Shown: positions 1 through 10,473 of the stretch, one piece after another
Numbering within the stretch: the stretch's first letter is position 1
Layout: every line of letters begins with the position of its first letter
DNA from: Cercospora beticola
Taxonomy: Eukaryota > Ascomycota > Dothideomycetes > Mycosphaerellales > Mycosphaerellaceae
Length of the DNA: 64,000 bases
Direction: 5' to 3'
Assembly: GCF_033473495.1 (NCBI RefSeq)
Contig: NC_088935.1
Span: forward strand, 2,356,001-2,420,000
Position numbers and translations under genes: made by a program
Notes under the pieces: generated by a model
Databases searched by the model: none
What the model was told of the DNA's origin: nothing
Seen by the model: the letters and a program-made list of their open reading frames with translations, nothing else

Positions 1-389
<389 letters not shown>

Positions 390-448
390 TTATGGGAGGG
401 GGCGGAGAAGTTTGCCGGACGGTGGTGTGCGAGGTTAAAGACTCGTGG

Positions 449-684
449 CTGCGCGCGGTGATGGTCAGCAGAGAGCGTCGGAGGACAGGCGAGCGTGGTT
501 TTGAGGAGTTGACGGCGCCGTGGCGGAATGCGACTGCCTTGACGGTGGTATACAGGTGTTCTTTCGCCAGCTGCTGGCTGACGTTTGGCGGGCGCCGAAT
601 TTACGCCAGCGCAACGGACGGGCGACCGATGACAGCGGGCGCAGCGGCGGCGCGCGGCAGGCGGCGGGGTGACGAGACACTCAC
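449..684 (-). other. Candidate 5'UTR intron of arf1
   Basis: On the minus strand CAG|GTGAGT lies at 684 and a CTGAC branch-like site followed by CGCAG ends at 449, upstream of the arf1 ATG. This fits a 236-nt leader intron. It is inferred from signals only; no transcript evidence is available. Confidence 0.35.
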
Positions 685-1406
685 CTGTGGTGTGCTGAGA
701 TGCGACGCTCGGTCCTGCGAGGGCGGTGTCGGCGGCGGTGGACAATGTTGAGATGTTTCCAAGGCGCGGAGGGCAAGCAGTATTCCAGCCAGGGTTCGGC
801 CGGGACTCTTGGCGGCGACACACTAGATAGAGCTAGCTCAGGACTGAGAACAGCTGGACGACTGGAGTGGTGCTGCTGCTGCACTGCACTGGATGCGTCT
901 GCCTCCTGATCGCTGATGACGATGCGCCGCGGTGGTCAACGCAACGCGCGACCCGTCACTTTGTCGCAGATGCTGAGGCCGATGCTGGCACTGGACTGGC
1001 ACTGGCACTGCACGACCGTGCTGCCCGCCCGCGAAACAAGGGATGTCTCCGCCGCTGCGAGGCGTCAATAACGAGGTAAGCGACGCAAGCGTGCTGTACT
1101 ACCGCGCGCGTTGCACGAGACCACCGCGCACCTCCATCGCTGCACCACCCGGCCCTCTCGCGCAGCGCATCCACGCGCTTTCGGTCTGGCGATGCGATGA
1201 GTCTCCCAGCGCCCTCGAGTTCGCATCGCATTGTCGCGTTGCCCTGTTCCTCCCCCAAGATCCTGGGTCCTTGTCTCTCAATGCGGTGTCACTCACCGCT
1301 CTTCATCCACGCTGTATATCTGCACACGCACCGCACTCCTCATAGCCCGCCATGTCGGTCCCTATTCCTCTAATACTCCCTCCGCCATTGCTGTCATCGA
1401 TCCAAC
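685..1406. other. Intergenic, divergent promoter region
   Basis: Shared upstream region of arf1 (minus) and the unknown gene at 1407 (plus). It is GC-rich with pyrimidine-rich tracts near 1330-1400. I see no gene or RNA here. Confidence 0.5.
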
Positions 1407-2144
1407 ATGCCATCGCGAGCTGCCGTCTATTCCGCACAAACTCCACGTCCTTTCTACGGGCCCGCACGGCCTCCTAGAGTTGCCACCAAGCCGCAGGTCG
1501 ACACCAGGCCAAGAGTGGCCCTGCTGCAGTTGCAGAAGCATCCGTACTTCGACGAGCAATACGCACTGCTTTTGCGCGAACTTTCTGCCCGCTTCCAGGT
1601 CGACGTGATCACCAACAGAACCCAAGCGAGCCATCTGTTCCGCAACGGCTGGCATTCAATCGTCCTCGCAACTGACCAGGCCCTCGCCGAGTCCAACGAC
1701 TATGTGCTGCGAGATGAAGCGAGGGTCTTCGTCCAACGTGGTGGCACCCTGATCCTGTGCTGCCACTTCGCCGCTGCCGCCCCCAGGCTGGATGTCGAGA
1801 AGTTCTTCTCCTCCTTTGGCTTGTACTGGCGCAGTGGCGATTACCATCGCACGGAGCACGACCTCAACTACGCCATTGCTGGCGTCGACACAGGTGATCT
1901 CAAGCCACGCTACAGTCAACAAGCTGTCCACCTGCGGGATGTCGACCCAAGGCATGCCATGTATCTGCCAGCCGCCACCGCCTACGTTCAATCTTCTGTC
2001 TGCCCACCGTCACCCATTGAGGACAAGACACAGACACCCACTGCACTGGCTGCAGTCGGGCAAGGCAGACTTGGCTACCTAGGGGACGTGAACGTTGAAG
2101 AAGGCACGGTGCGCACGATGCTCACCCTCTGCGGTCAACAGTAG
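1407..2144 (+). CDS. Unknown 245-aa protein, possible class I glutamine amidotransferase-like fold
   Basis: Single-exon gene starting at ATG 1407 in a CAACATG context. The N-terminal 35 residues are Pro/Arg-rich; the rest alternates beta-strand-like and helical segments (PRVALLQLQKHPYFDEQY near residue 36, then a GGTLILCCHF strand-like core near residue 112). This pattern recalls ThuA/class I glutamine amidotransferase-like proteins, but I see no catalytic triad I can assign. No signal peptide or membrane segment is visible. The gene is divergent from arf1. Function is unknown; the fold suggestion is weak inference. Confidence 0.7.
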   Translation: MPSRAAVYSAQTPRPFYGPARPPRVATKPQVDTRPRVALLQLQKHPYFDEQYALLLRELSARFQVDVITNRTQASHLFRNGWHSIVLATDQALAESNDYVLRDEARVFVQRGGTLILCCHFAAAAPRLDVEKFFSSFGLYWRSGDYHRTEHDLNYAIAGVDTGDLKPRYSQQAVHLRDVDPRHAMYLPAATAYVQSSVCPPSPIEDKTQTPTALAAVGQGRLGYLGDVNVEEGTVRTMLTLCGQQ

Positions 2145-2521
2145 CATGCTGGTTATGCTCAGACACGGATCGATTCACATCACCATCATCATTATTATTT
2201 CGGAATGTCGGCATTGGGCTGGGTAAAATGGGAACATGTTTGTATTGCAAAGGCGGGACAGGGGTTCGATTAGATTTAGCGCAGTCCTCACGGACCTGTT
2301 GATATATATGATGAGCTCAACGAAGGAATATGTTACACTATTTGCACGTCTCTTTCTCAAAGCCGCACTTATGTGCCTTGACCCTGGTCGAATTTCCGCA
2401 AGCTGCAAATCACATCGCGCAGAGTCTCTGCAGTGGACACAAGACGCATGACGTTTTGTACAGCAACACAGAGAAAGCCCTCTCCATCAGTGTTGGGCGA
2501 AAGCGATTCCATTACTTGCCA
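2145..2521. other. Intergenic, 3' ends of two convergent genes
   Basis: Region between the stop codons of convergent genes. It contains a short CAT/ATT simple-sequence run near 2179-2200 and nothing else recognisable. Confidence 0.5.
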
Positions 2522-4255
2522 TTACTTTGTCAAGCTGTCTGCGGCAAAGAAGTCCATGCTGCCCAGATATTTGATGACCTGCAATGCGATCTTATCTTCA
2601 TCTTGCTGTTCTCGCTCGAGCAGGCGTTGATGCAAACTCTTCTTGTGGCTGTGGTCGGGAGCGTCAAGCAGCGGTGCATAGGGATCTCTCCTTTGCGTAG
2701 TAAATGTTGCATCGTTCGACTTGTATCCGCCTCGTTTCGAGATCTCATGCTTGAAACGACAATCAGAGCCGTCTCTACAATATCCGCTCGCAGTAAAGAA
2801 TCTGCACGGAATGGATGCTGTGTCGGAACGAGGCTGGCGCTTGATTGCAATCTCTTCTGGAGGCTCATCATCGCTGAGCTCTGCGTCGGACACCAGTGGA
2901 GAAGAGTTGGCTTTAGTTGGTATCGAGGAAGACTCGACTTCGACACCCGGGTCATGCGTAGGCTGCGGACCTGGTGTCTCGGCGGCCAGTACTCCCACTC
3001 TGTGAGTCGTCCGATTCCCTAGATTTGCGTAATGCAGCTTAGATGGGCTTGAAGCAGGCGGGACATTTGCCGAGCGTGCTGCGCTTGGGCTCTGCGGGAA
3101 CTCAGTTCCGGCATCTTTGGAATCTGTGCCCGCAAGTAGATGCCCGTCGCTGTGTGATGTAGGAACGCCTTTAGCCACAGGAGGGTCATGAGCAGCGGTC
3201 GTAGTTGCTCTGCTGTTCGTGACGGAGGACCCCGCCATGGCCTCGTCCAGCTTCTCTTTGGCTCCTGTGAGTAGTCTCCCACGCTCCGCCCCGATTCTCC
3301 GCTTCTCTGCATATTTTTCAGTAATGCGGTCCTTGGTGGGGAAGTTCTTTCGTCTTGCAGTTCGCCATGCTAGCAGATCAGCGGCTGAGTTGAGTGTTTT
3401 CATCTCTCCATTGGCGTCATGAAAGGTAAGACCTGGCCCAAGACCTTTAGCCAAGATGGCTTCCTCGTCCGCCATCTCTTCCTCATCATCGCTTTCCGAG
3501 GAGTACAAGGGATCCACTTGCTGTGGCGTGAGCCCTAATATATTACTCTGTTTCTGAGCACCCCTTTTGGTGATATCATACTTCTCGGGTCTCGATGACG
3601 AAAGATTTGTCTCAGGAAGTATTGGTGCTCCGAAGCTGGGTATGCTCGGATTCGTTGGCTCGCCTGTGATCTCTCGCGTCTGGGATAAAGGGGACTGCTG
3701 TTGAAATGCGTCCAATTTTCGTTTACGGACTCCTGCCGTAGGAGTAGAACGTGAACCACAGCTGATTGACGAATTGTTCGGCTGAGCAGTGCTCGGATAA
3801 GAACCAGTATTGCGGCCTTGCTTGCCAGGTTGCTGCCAATTCGTCCGTCCGCGAGCTGCTACATTGCTATTGAATCCGTCGCCAAGGGGGTTTGCGGTGT
3901 TTGCAAATGCTGGGTTGATGTAGGATCCTGGGGGAATCATGTAAGGCGCTGCGGCTTGTGCGTCGATAGCATTGCCAGTCGAACTTCCGTTGATGGGATG
4001 ATCTGGAAGCTGCGTCTGATCGAGAGCGAGAGGAGCCCCGGAAGACGCGAAGCGATGAGGCTGACCTCTCTGACGCTGTTGTTCATTACCACGCCCGTAG
4101 CCTCCCCTTCCTCTGCTGCCATGGTCATTTGTTCCACGGCCCCTACCCCGGCCTCTGCCTCTGGGTTCGGATTGGCCGCGTGGACCTACCTGATGTTGGT
4201 CTGGCCTACTAGAGGGCGGCGGTGGCGGCGGAGGGGGAAACTGAAACCCGCTCAT
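2522..4255 (-). CDS. Rsa1/NUFIP1-like snoRNP assembly factor with CCCH zinc finger
   Basis: 577-aa single-exon protein. NUFIP1/Rsa1 proteins act as platforms for box C/D snoRNP assembly in the nucleus. The N-terminus has a poly-Pro run and RG-rich repeats (about residues 8-65). A KYDITKRG segment lies near residue 230, an acidic patch follows, and a segment with WRTARRKNFPT near residue 300 matches the NUFIP1 core, which carries a W-R-x-x-R-+-+-F/Y-P-T pattern. A CCCH finger (CRFFTASGYCRDGSDCRFKH) lies near residue 490. The C-terminus is charged and helical. The start ATG at 4255 is divergent from rpc25, 274 bp away. Assignment rests on the NUFIP1-core resemblance plus the CCCH finger. Confidence 0.75.
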   Translation of the reverse strand: MSGFQFPPPPPPPPSSRPDQHQVGPRGQSEPRGRGRGRGRGTNDHGSRGRGGYGRGNEQQRQRGQPHRFASSGAPLALDQTQLPDHPINGSSTGNAIDAQAAAPYMIPPGSYINPAFANTANPLGDGFNSNVAARGRTNWQQPGKQGRNTGSYPSTAQPNNSSISCGSRSTPTAGVRKRKLDAFQQQSPLSQTREITGEPTNPSIPSFGAPILPETNLSSSRPEKYDITKRGAQKQSNILGLTPQQVDPLYSSESDDEEEMADEEAILAKGLGPGLTFHDANGEMKTLNSAADLLAWRTARRKNFPTKDRITEKYAEKRRIGAERGRLLTGAKEKLDEAMAGSSVTNSRATTTAAHDPPVAKGVPTSHSDGHLLAGTDSKDAGTEFPQSPSAARSANVPPASSPSKLHYANLGNRTTHRVGVLAAETPGPQPTHDPGVEVESSSIPTKANSSPLVSDAELSDDEPPEEIAIKRQPRSDTASIPCRFFTASGYCRDGSDCRFKHEISKRGGYKSNDATFTTQRRDPYAPLLDAPDHSHKKSLHQRLLEREQQDEDKIALQVIKYLGSMDFFAADSLTK

Positions 4256-4529
4256 CTTTCGCTCCGCTGCAACCGGGAATGGTCAATATGTGAAGGCAAG
4301 CTAAAGGATTTCATAGATGAAGGTCGAGTGCCAAGTTGCGTACTTCTTCATCATTGGCCTGATGCGCGAGCCGAGCCGCGCCCCGTGGTGAAGTGATGAC
4401 TAAGTGTTCACATGAAAATGACCTGGCTTGAAACTGTTCGCAATAGGATACATGTAGACATCCCGCGCGCCGGAGCGTGCAGCGTACTATTCCTCACGGG
4501 GTCGAACAGAACAAAGTCAACTCACCATC

Positions 4530-5248
4530 ATGTTCACTCTGGTACATATAAATAAGCTGCACTGCAGAGATCCTGATTTTGCAAAGCGTCCAGCTGACCG
4601 CAACAGATTACGCTTGCCGATGTTGTGCAAATACATCCGAACGAATTTCACAAGCCTAGCATCCGCGCCATTGAAGACTTCATCAATACGAAGTACGCAG
4701 ACAAGGTCATCCACAAAGTCGGCTTGTGCATCGGTTTCCATTCACTCTTATCCGCCTCCGAAGGCCTGATAGGGCACGGGACCGGTATCGTCAACGTGAA
4801 CGTTGACTTCCGACTCGTTGTTTTTCGCCCATTCAAGGGTGAGATCCTGCGAGCGACAATCACTCAGTCCAGTCCGCAAGGCATATACCTTTCGCTGGAT
4901 TTCTACGAAGATCTGCTCGTTCCGCCAGAGACGTTATTCGAAGGATCTACGTGGGAGAAGGATGAGAATGGCACAATGGCCTTCGTGTGGCGGACCGAGG
5001 ACGGTGAAGGAGGACAAAATGAATTCTTCTTCGACAGTGCAGAAAGTTGCATGGTTCGAATCGAAGAGGAGCAGTGGCATGACGCTTCACCGGATGCTTT
5101 GAGAAACTCTCAAGAAGAGGAAGAAAACACCAGCAGGATTCCCCCATATCTTGTTAGGGGAAGCATGATGCATTCAGGTCTGGGTCCGACATTGTGGTGG
5201 ATGGGTGAAACTGGGGACGTTGGCGACGTCGCGATGAACGGCACCTGA
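4530..5248 (+). CDS. rpc25: DNA-directed RNA polymerase III subunit Rpc25
   Basis: Two exons: 4530-4541 encodes only MFTL, intron 4542-4606 (GTACAT...CTGAC...AACAG), exon 2 4607-5248, giving 217 aa, close to the usual length of about 210. Rpc25 with Rpc17 forms the stalk of Pol III needed for initiation. The Rpb7-like N-terminal fold is seen in ITLADVVQIHPNEF, KYADKVIHKVGLCIG and FRLVVFRPFKGEI; the C-terminal S1/OB-like Rbc25 domain follows, ending with WWMGETGDVGDVAMNGT-type sequence. The start is chosen because family members begin MF-[IT]-L followed by the same strand, which restores only if the 12-nt exon is used. An internal ATG at 4625 would truncate the fold. Confidence 0.93.
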
Positions 5249-5867
5249 ACCGAAATCCCGAGTGCAGAATGAAGACGAGGTTTTGAGATGAAAGATTTGA
5301 GGGTTGCTTCCACTGGAGATGAGCGTGCATGGATTCGCGTGCAAACAACACCACTGGACGCGGCTATGGCGTGTGCGCTGCAGTGTAAGAGATGTGTTTG
5401 CAGGCGTATCAGCAACCGGCCTGGTGAAAAGATCCTCCAGGGTCGCAGAGTGCGTTGGCGCCAGCAGATGGCTGCACAAGACTGGCCGCAATCACTTCGC
5501 CAACACAGAGAGACAGTGTAGCCAACACCATCAAAGCAGTCGAAGGGGCTAAGCGGGGGCTAGGAGGTAGGAGCACGACTTGAAATCCCCCAAATGCCGG
5601 AACATGAGGAGTGAGCGGACAGTCGCGGAGTGAGCTTAATATGATTAGAATTGAACAGTAACCATATGCCATGTAGTCCCCATGTATGAGCCTCCGTGGA
5701 GTGAACAGAACAGAAGACTTGCATGAAGGTCGAATACCACATCAACCGTTTGGTCGTCGCGAGAAGTCGCGGGTCAAACAGTTGCGGCTACTCCCGACGC
5801 CGACCCTACTTCACCTCCACCATTGGGTCGCGAATCTGGCACCACATTACAGCCAACACCACGCACA
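5249..5867. other. Intergenic between rpc25 and the complex I gene
   Basis: No recognisable gene. A short minus-strand reading frame near 5530-5409 begins with a hydrophobic stretch but has no supporting homology. The part just before 5868 is the leader of the complex I gene. Confidence 0.4.
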
Positions 5868-6621
5868 ATGCAGCCTATTAAACGGACGGCTGTACGCTCT
5901 GTGCGGCAGCAATTGCGCGCGCGCACAACTCAGCAAGGACAACGTCGCTTCGCTGGCGACCATCACGGACCGGAGCTCGTGTCTGAAGGACAAGCTGCCC
6001 ACGACAAGCACCCCCCGAGCCACAACGAGTCCTTTGGCGTACGTCTTCACCGTCGTTTTGCGATAAGAAAAGATATGATGTGAAAGAGCTTGCGGGATAG
6101 GCACAGGAAGAATTGCAGGAGCGGCTGCTGACCATAATTCCAGGCGGGCTTCTTCATCGCTCTCGCAGCGCTACCAGTGTCATTGGCACTCTATAAGCTC
6201 ACGGCGCAAGGCAGTAGCGAGCAGCCATACTTTACACGATTGATCCGGGACACATACGCAGACTACGCTGTGAAATGGGCCCAGCGCAATGATCTTCACA
6301 CGCAAGCTATGCAGCAAGCAGCATCCGACCGAGCACTATTCCTCAACGAGCCAAACCAGCAGGCCAGGACAGTGGATTTGAAGTATCCTGAGTACGTTGT
6401 ATCTAGCAGACATCTCACTTGACCGCAGAAGCTAACTCGGGCACCTTAGAATCGTGAACGCGAGTTCGCCATGGAATGTGCGCGCTGGCCATGGCAGTGC
6501 GAATCTAGATGAGCTGATTGCGAAATATGAGAAAGAAGCAGTGGAGGAGAATGAGAGGAAACTCCAGCAATTGAAGGAAAACAAAGTCCCTGTCGAACAA
6601 CCAGTGGTCTATTTCAGGTAG
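5868..6621 (+). CDS. NADH:ubiquinone oxidoreductase 17.8 kDa subunit (fungal complex I accessory subunit)
   Basis: Three exons: 5868-6038, 6144-6391, 6450-6621; 196 aa. Introns are GTACGT...CCAG and GTACGT...TTAG. The N-terminus is Arg-rich with RRFA, typical of a mitochondrial targeting sequence. A membrane segment (AGFFIALAALPVSLALYKL) starts exon 2. Then come SEQPYFTRLIRD, WAQRNDLHTQAMQQAASDR and the conserved SPWNVRAGHGSANLDELIAKY stretch, which match the Neurospora 17.8 kDa subunit family. The product is an inner-membrane accessory subunit with its bulk probably in the matrix or intermembrane space. Convergent with coa3. Confidence 0.88.
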
Positions 6622-7003
6622 TTGGACGCTACTTCTGCTACGACACCAGCCAGTCCGGTATGAGTGATTTCTTCTGTGCCACTGTATATAGTGTACCGAA
6701 TATCGCTGCTGCACTGCCTACCGCATGACGCAGCTTCAGCGTTGAAGGAGCATCGCTCTGTCCATCTCATTTCAGAGCCTATCCCGGCAACCGGGCCATT
6801 GCATCTCAACACACATTCGTATCTCGGTGCGTCCCTTTGTGTCCTTGTACATCCCGTCGTCGGCGCCATTCATGAGCCTGGTCTCTCGTAGTCCGCGTAG
6901 AGCATCCCAAGCTTCGCGACTACTCTTGATGACCTTTGCATCTATCCAGCATCCTGACATCGAGTCGACTCCTACTTTTCTCGAGCATCGTCTGTCCGCT
7001 CAC
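6622..7003. other. Intergenic between convergent mitochondrial genes
   Basis: Lies between the 3' ends of the complex I 17.8 kDa gene and coa3. No gene recognised. Confidence 0.5.
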
Positions 7004-7374
7004 TCATGCTTTCCCTGCGCTCTTCACTGTGCTCGTATGTGGTGCCGCCGCTGGCTGCGCTGGCGCATCCGGGATCGGAACATCAGAAAAGTCGTCTTGT
7101 CCAATAGCCTTGATCGTCCATGTGTCTATCGCGTGTCAGATCCACTCTTGCAATCGAGCTTTCCGGGAGACTCACACACTCCAGCTACAAAGCCGAAGAT
7201 ACAGAGACCAGTTACTGCATTTCTGATCAAGTATGGCTGCCGCGCCCGGTACAGCGCAGCAGTGGGGCGGTTGCGGTTATCGTAGTAGGAAGACTGCGGT
7301 AATCTGCCTTGTATTAGCAATTGAGATGACCCGCGGGTTTTCTCATCGCGGAATAGCTACCTTCCCAGAGGCAT
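7004..7374 (-). CDS. coa3: Cytochrome c oxidase assembly factor 3
   Basis: Three exons too short to be found as one frame: 7374-7361 (14 nt, MPLG plus two bases), 7303-7176 and 7125-7004; 87 aa in total, the usual Coa3 size. Introns are 57 nt (GTAGCT...CTAAT...GGCAG) and 50 nt (GTGAGT...CTGAC...ATAG). The protein reads SSYYDNRNRPTAALYRARQ, then the single membrane helix (NAVTGLCIFGFVAGVYTW), then IKAIGQDDFSDVPIPDAP and an Ala-rich tail. These blocks are diagnostic of fungal Coa3, an inner mitochondrial membrane protein that binds newly made Cox1 and couples its synthesis to complex IV assembly. All three splice phases agree. Confidence 0.88.
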
Positions 7375-7717
7375 GATGCTGATGTTGGTGGTGACGTGAA
7401 CGCAGGTGAAACCTTGGCGCGCGACGCGAGATGTGAACCTCTGCTCCAGCGCCGATCCACACTTTGTTACATCTTCAGAACGACAACAGAGCCTACCGGA
7501 CAACATCATCGACCACGCACTCCACTCGACGCCTCAACCCAACAGGACGCGCCGACTGCACATTCATCTCTGGCTTGAGCAGCAATGCGCTGCACGCGGC
7601 AGCTTTGCGACACGCGCTGGTCACTGTAGTTACATAGCTGCTTCGCTGCTTTCTTCGCCGTCGTGATCTACCTCACCCAGCCGTCACTGCGCTGAGTTGT
7701 GGATACCTGCGGTCGCG
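7375..7717. other. Intergenic, divergent promoter of coa3 and pta1
   Basis: Shared upstream region of coa3 (minus) and pta1 (plus). No other feature recognised. Confidence 0.5.
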
Positions 7718-9949
7718 ATGGCATCGCCACCAGCGGCGTCGTCGCAGATGCTGCAACAGCTCAATTCTGCGCGCGAGATCAGCCTCAAAGATCACACGCT
7801 ATACCCCAAAGTGATACCAGGGATCATTCCGATCATCTCGCAGAGCTCAACGCCCCTCGAGTTGCGGAGATGGGGCGCAGACTTTCTGGCGGAGACGTTC
7901 GCGTCCCAGGCGGTAACACCGGACGAGAAACAGCAAATGTCCTTGGGCGTGCTTGACACGCTGAAGGGCTATCTGAACAGGAGAGAGTTAATGGGCGAAG
8001 ATGAGGACAAGAGTGTTGTGAAGAGTGCTGTGCAATGCGCCGCGAGCATATACCCGCACGTTTTCAGACACACGGTCAGCAATACGGCCGACAGCGACAC
8101 ATGGGGCAAGGTAGCCGCGATTAAAAGCAGCATACTGCGCAGAATGGACACTGCGCCACCCGGAGTGCGCATATGTTGTATCAAGTTTGTCGCTGCTGTG
8201 GTGCAGACCCAGACACCGGGCATGATAGCAGATCCACGGCGGCCAGAAAACAATGAGATCAGTCTAGCATTGGTCCCAAGAGATCATCCTGTGATTCCGC
8301 CTGCCAACCTGGAAGCAGAAGCATCGGGACTTCTGGATAGACTTCTTGGTGTGCTCCAGGACAACTCAAGTGATCCACTTATCATTACTGCCACGCTCAA
8401 TGCGCTCTCCAATTTGGTGCATCGACGTGCGAGCATATCAAGCAAGATTCTCTCTGCGATCCTCGCTTTCATCCCGCCGACTCCACCAAGCGGGAGCATC
8501 AAAGATAAGCTCTCGTTCAAGAGCATGACGCGAACAGCTATGTCTTTTGTCCTCAATTGCATCAAGAGGAACCCAAATGGCCCGTTCGGCCCCCGATTAC
8601 AGCAACACCATGAACGGTTGAAACACAATCTCAATGCGGTGCTCTCAGAAAACCCACAACTCAAGCGAGCAGCGCCGGACGAGCCGATAGATGGCCTGGA
8701 CGACGCTAAACGCCAAAGGCTCAACAAGGACGCCACGAATGGAACCTCAATATTGCAACAACAGACACCTTCTTATGCGGCCTTACCAGCCGGTCCCATA
8801 TCACTAGCACAGCTGTGGACACTGACCACCAACCAGAATGCTGCGTCGTTTCATGTCGAAAGAGTGCCACGTGACAGCGTGATACAACTTGTTCAGGCGC
8901 TGATACCTTCTATACCGGATGATAAGCTGTCAATGGCCGTGAACATCATGCGATCGCGTTTGCTGAGCCTGAACAAGGCTAGCGACAACGCCAAGGGACC
9001 ACCAGCCGGAGCGATTGGGGCCAGCGATGAGCGTCCGAAAAACGAATATCCTTCTGGTGAAAGTGAGCAAGTGGCCAACAGACTCGATAACGCTCCTCCG
9101 GAAGGGCCTGATGGTGACGTGGCGATTGGTCCCTTCAGTCTACCTGCACCTCCACCCCTATCGAGCCAGGAGAGGGAGGAGTACTCTTCCATGGCCGTGC
9201 AACGAGTTTTCGCAACACTATCAGACTTGGATAGAGAAGCTAGAACCAAGGGCAAGCCGGTCCTGTCACAATATGGCCTTAATCGCCTTGCAACGACAGC
9301 AGCCATCGGGCATGATCGAGATGGATGGATAGTGATGGCTACAAGGCTGGCCACTCGAGCCTCCTTCGACCTCGAGGGGGATCAAGCTATCGTCAAGACA
9401 GAGGACTACGATGGCACGCTGATCAAGAAAGGCCACAAAACTACACTAAATTATGCTTTGCGAGCGGCTTTGCTCACGTACGTGATGGAGAATTTTCGAG
9501 CCCGCATTGATGCAGCCATCATCTGGTTGAATGAAGAGTGGTATTCCGAGAAGCTTTTGCAGAAGCAAAGACAGGACGACGGCGAGGACGTGGAAGATGA
9601 CGACTTGCCGAATTACTGGCATTGGACGCTGCGTTTACTGGACATGATGATGCCGTACTTCGACGTCAAAGACGGACGCGTGCTTATTAGGCTGCTCTCC
9701 GAAGTGCCCGCCGTGAACCGAGCCATCTTTGATCGAGTCAAGAAGATCGCCGAAGATCCAGAGCGGATCTTGATAAGCACGAATGCGCTGCTATATCTAA
9801 TCATGTTTCGGCCGCCAGTGCGGCAGATGGCCATTGATTGTGCCGAGGAAATGTACAGGGAGAATAGCGACGCGAGATCAGCGGCGAAGAAACTTCTTGC
9901 AAAATGGAGGCCAGGCGTGGTGGAACAGGCAGGCGCTGCTGAAGCGTGA
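7718..9949 (+). CDS. pta1: mRNA cleavage and polyadenylation factor Pta1 / symplekin
   Basis: Single exon, 743 aa, start ATG 7718. Symplekin/Pta1 is the scaffold of the cleavage and polyadenylation factor that links 3' processing to the Pol II CTD phosphatase Ssu72. The N-terminal 330 residues form a HEAT-like helical array (ELRRWGADFLAETFAS, then NEISLALVPRDHPVIPPANLE as in fungal Pta1). A proline/acidic linker with GPFSLPAPPPLSSQEREEY follows near residue 490, and the C-terminal third is helical (YWHWTLRLLDMMMPYFD, FRPPVRQMAIDCAEEMY). Length matches fungal Pta1. Convincing by overall pattern, though no single catalytic motif exists to check. Confidence 0.85.
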   Translation: MASPPAASSQMLQQLNSAREISLKDHTLYPKVIPGIIPIISQSSTPLELRRWGADFLAETFASQAVTPDEKQQMSLGVLDTLKGYLNRRELMGEDEDKSVVKSAVQCAASIYPHVFRHTVSNTADSDTWGKVAAIKSSILRRMDTAPPGVRICCIKFVAAVVQTQTPGMIADPRRPENNEISLALVPRDHPVIPPANLEAEASGLLDRLLGVLQDNSSDPLIITATLNALSNLVHRRASISSKILSAILAFIPPTPPSGSIKDKLSFKSMTRTAMSFVLNCIKRNPNGPFGPRLQQHHERLKHNLNAVLSENPQLKRAAPDEPIDGLDDAKRQRLNKDATNGTSILQQQTPSYAALPAGPISLAQLWTLTTNQNAASFHVERVPRDSVIQLVQALIPSIPDDKLSMAVNIMRSRLLSLNKASDNAKGPPAGAIGASDERPKNEYPSGESEQVANRLDNAPPEGPDGDVAIGPFSLPAPPPLSSQEREEYSSMAVQRVFATLSDLDREARTKGKPVLSQYGLNRLATTAAIGHDRDGWIVMATRLATRASFDLEGDQAIVKTEDYDGTLIKKGHKTTLNYALRAALLTYVMENFRARIDAAIIWLNEEWYSEKLLQKQRQDDGEDVEDDDLPNYWHWTLRLLDMMMPYFDVKDGRVLIRLLSEVPAVNRAIFDRVKKIAEDPERILISTNALLYLIMFRPPVRQMAIDCAEEMYRENSDARSAAKKLLAKWRPGVVEQAGAAEA

Positions 9950-10473
9950 GGAGGAAGGAATCTATGAGGCAGCATCCGGATGATCATGATTGCGAGAACA
10001 GCATGCTCGCAGCTTTGTGTATCAGCGATTATTTAGAGAGTGCTGCGTGTGGACAAGCTCTACTAGTAGTGACTAGTGAACCAATGTTGCAGCCACACGC
10101 TATTGATCACCGCGTGCAGAGCAAGTCCCTTTCACGTCATGGTGGCTATTTTTTTGTTTGTCCAATCGCGTCCACGGGGCAACCACAACTTGCGACGGAA
10201 ATTATTATAGTAGCAATGGCCTCGCCAAACGCTCGCGCGACCCATCTCTCACTAATGCAGGTCCACCGGGCAGTCCACCGTCACATCGTACGCACACCTG
10301 CCACGCCGACTTCTCCAGTGTCGCCGCTGCCCACATGCTGCCGCTTGAGTTGTTCCTCCCATGCGCGTGCATGCCTGGCTCAGCCCGAATTCACCGCAGT
10401 CCCTGTCATTGTCCATCTGCAACCAGCGTAGCCGCCCACGGCCGGAGCCATTGAGCGCACAGCATCGCCTGCC
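9950..10473. other. Intergenic
   Basis: 3' region of pta1 followed by the leader of the next gene. Contains an A/T run near 10147-10160; no gene recognised. Confidence 0.5.

Noticed and set aside
5409..5530. Short minus-strand frame with a hydrophobic start (MVLATLSLCVGEVIAAS) that resembles a small secreted cysteine-containing peptide
   Set aside because: Only about 40 codons, no supporting splice model, and no conserved features; similar stretches arise by chance.
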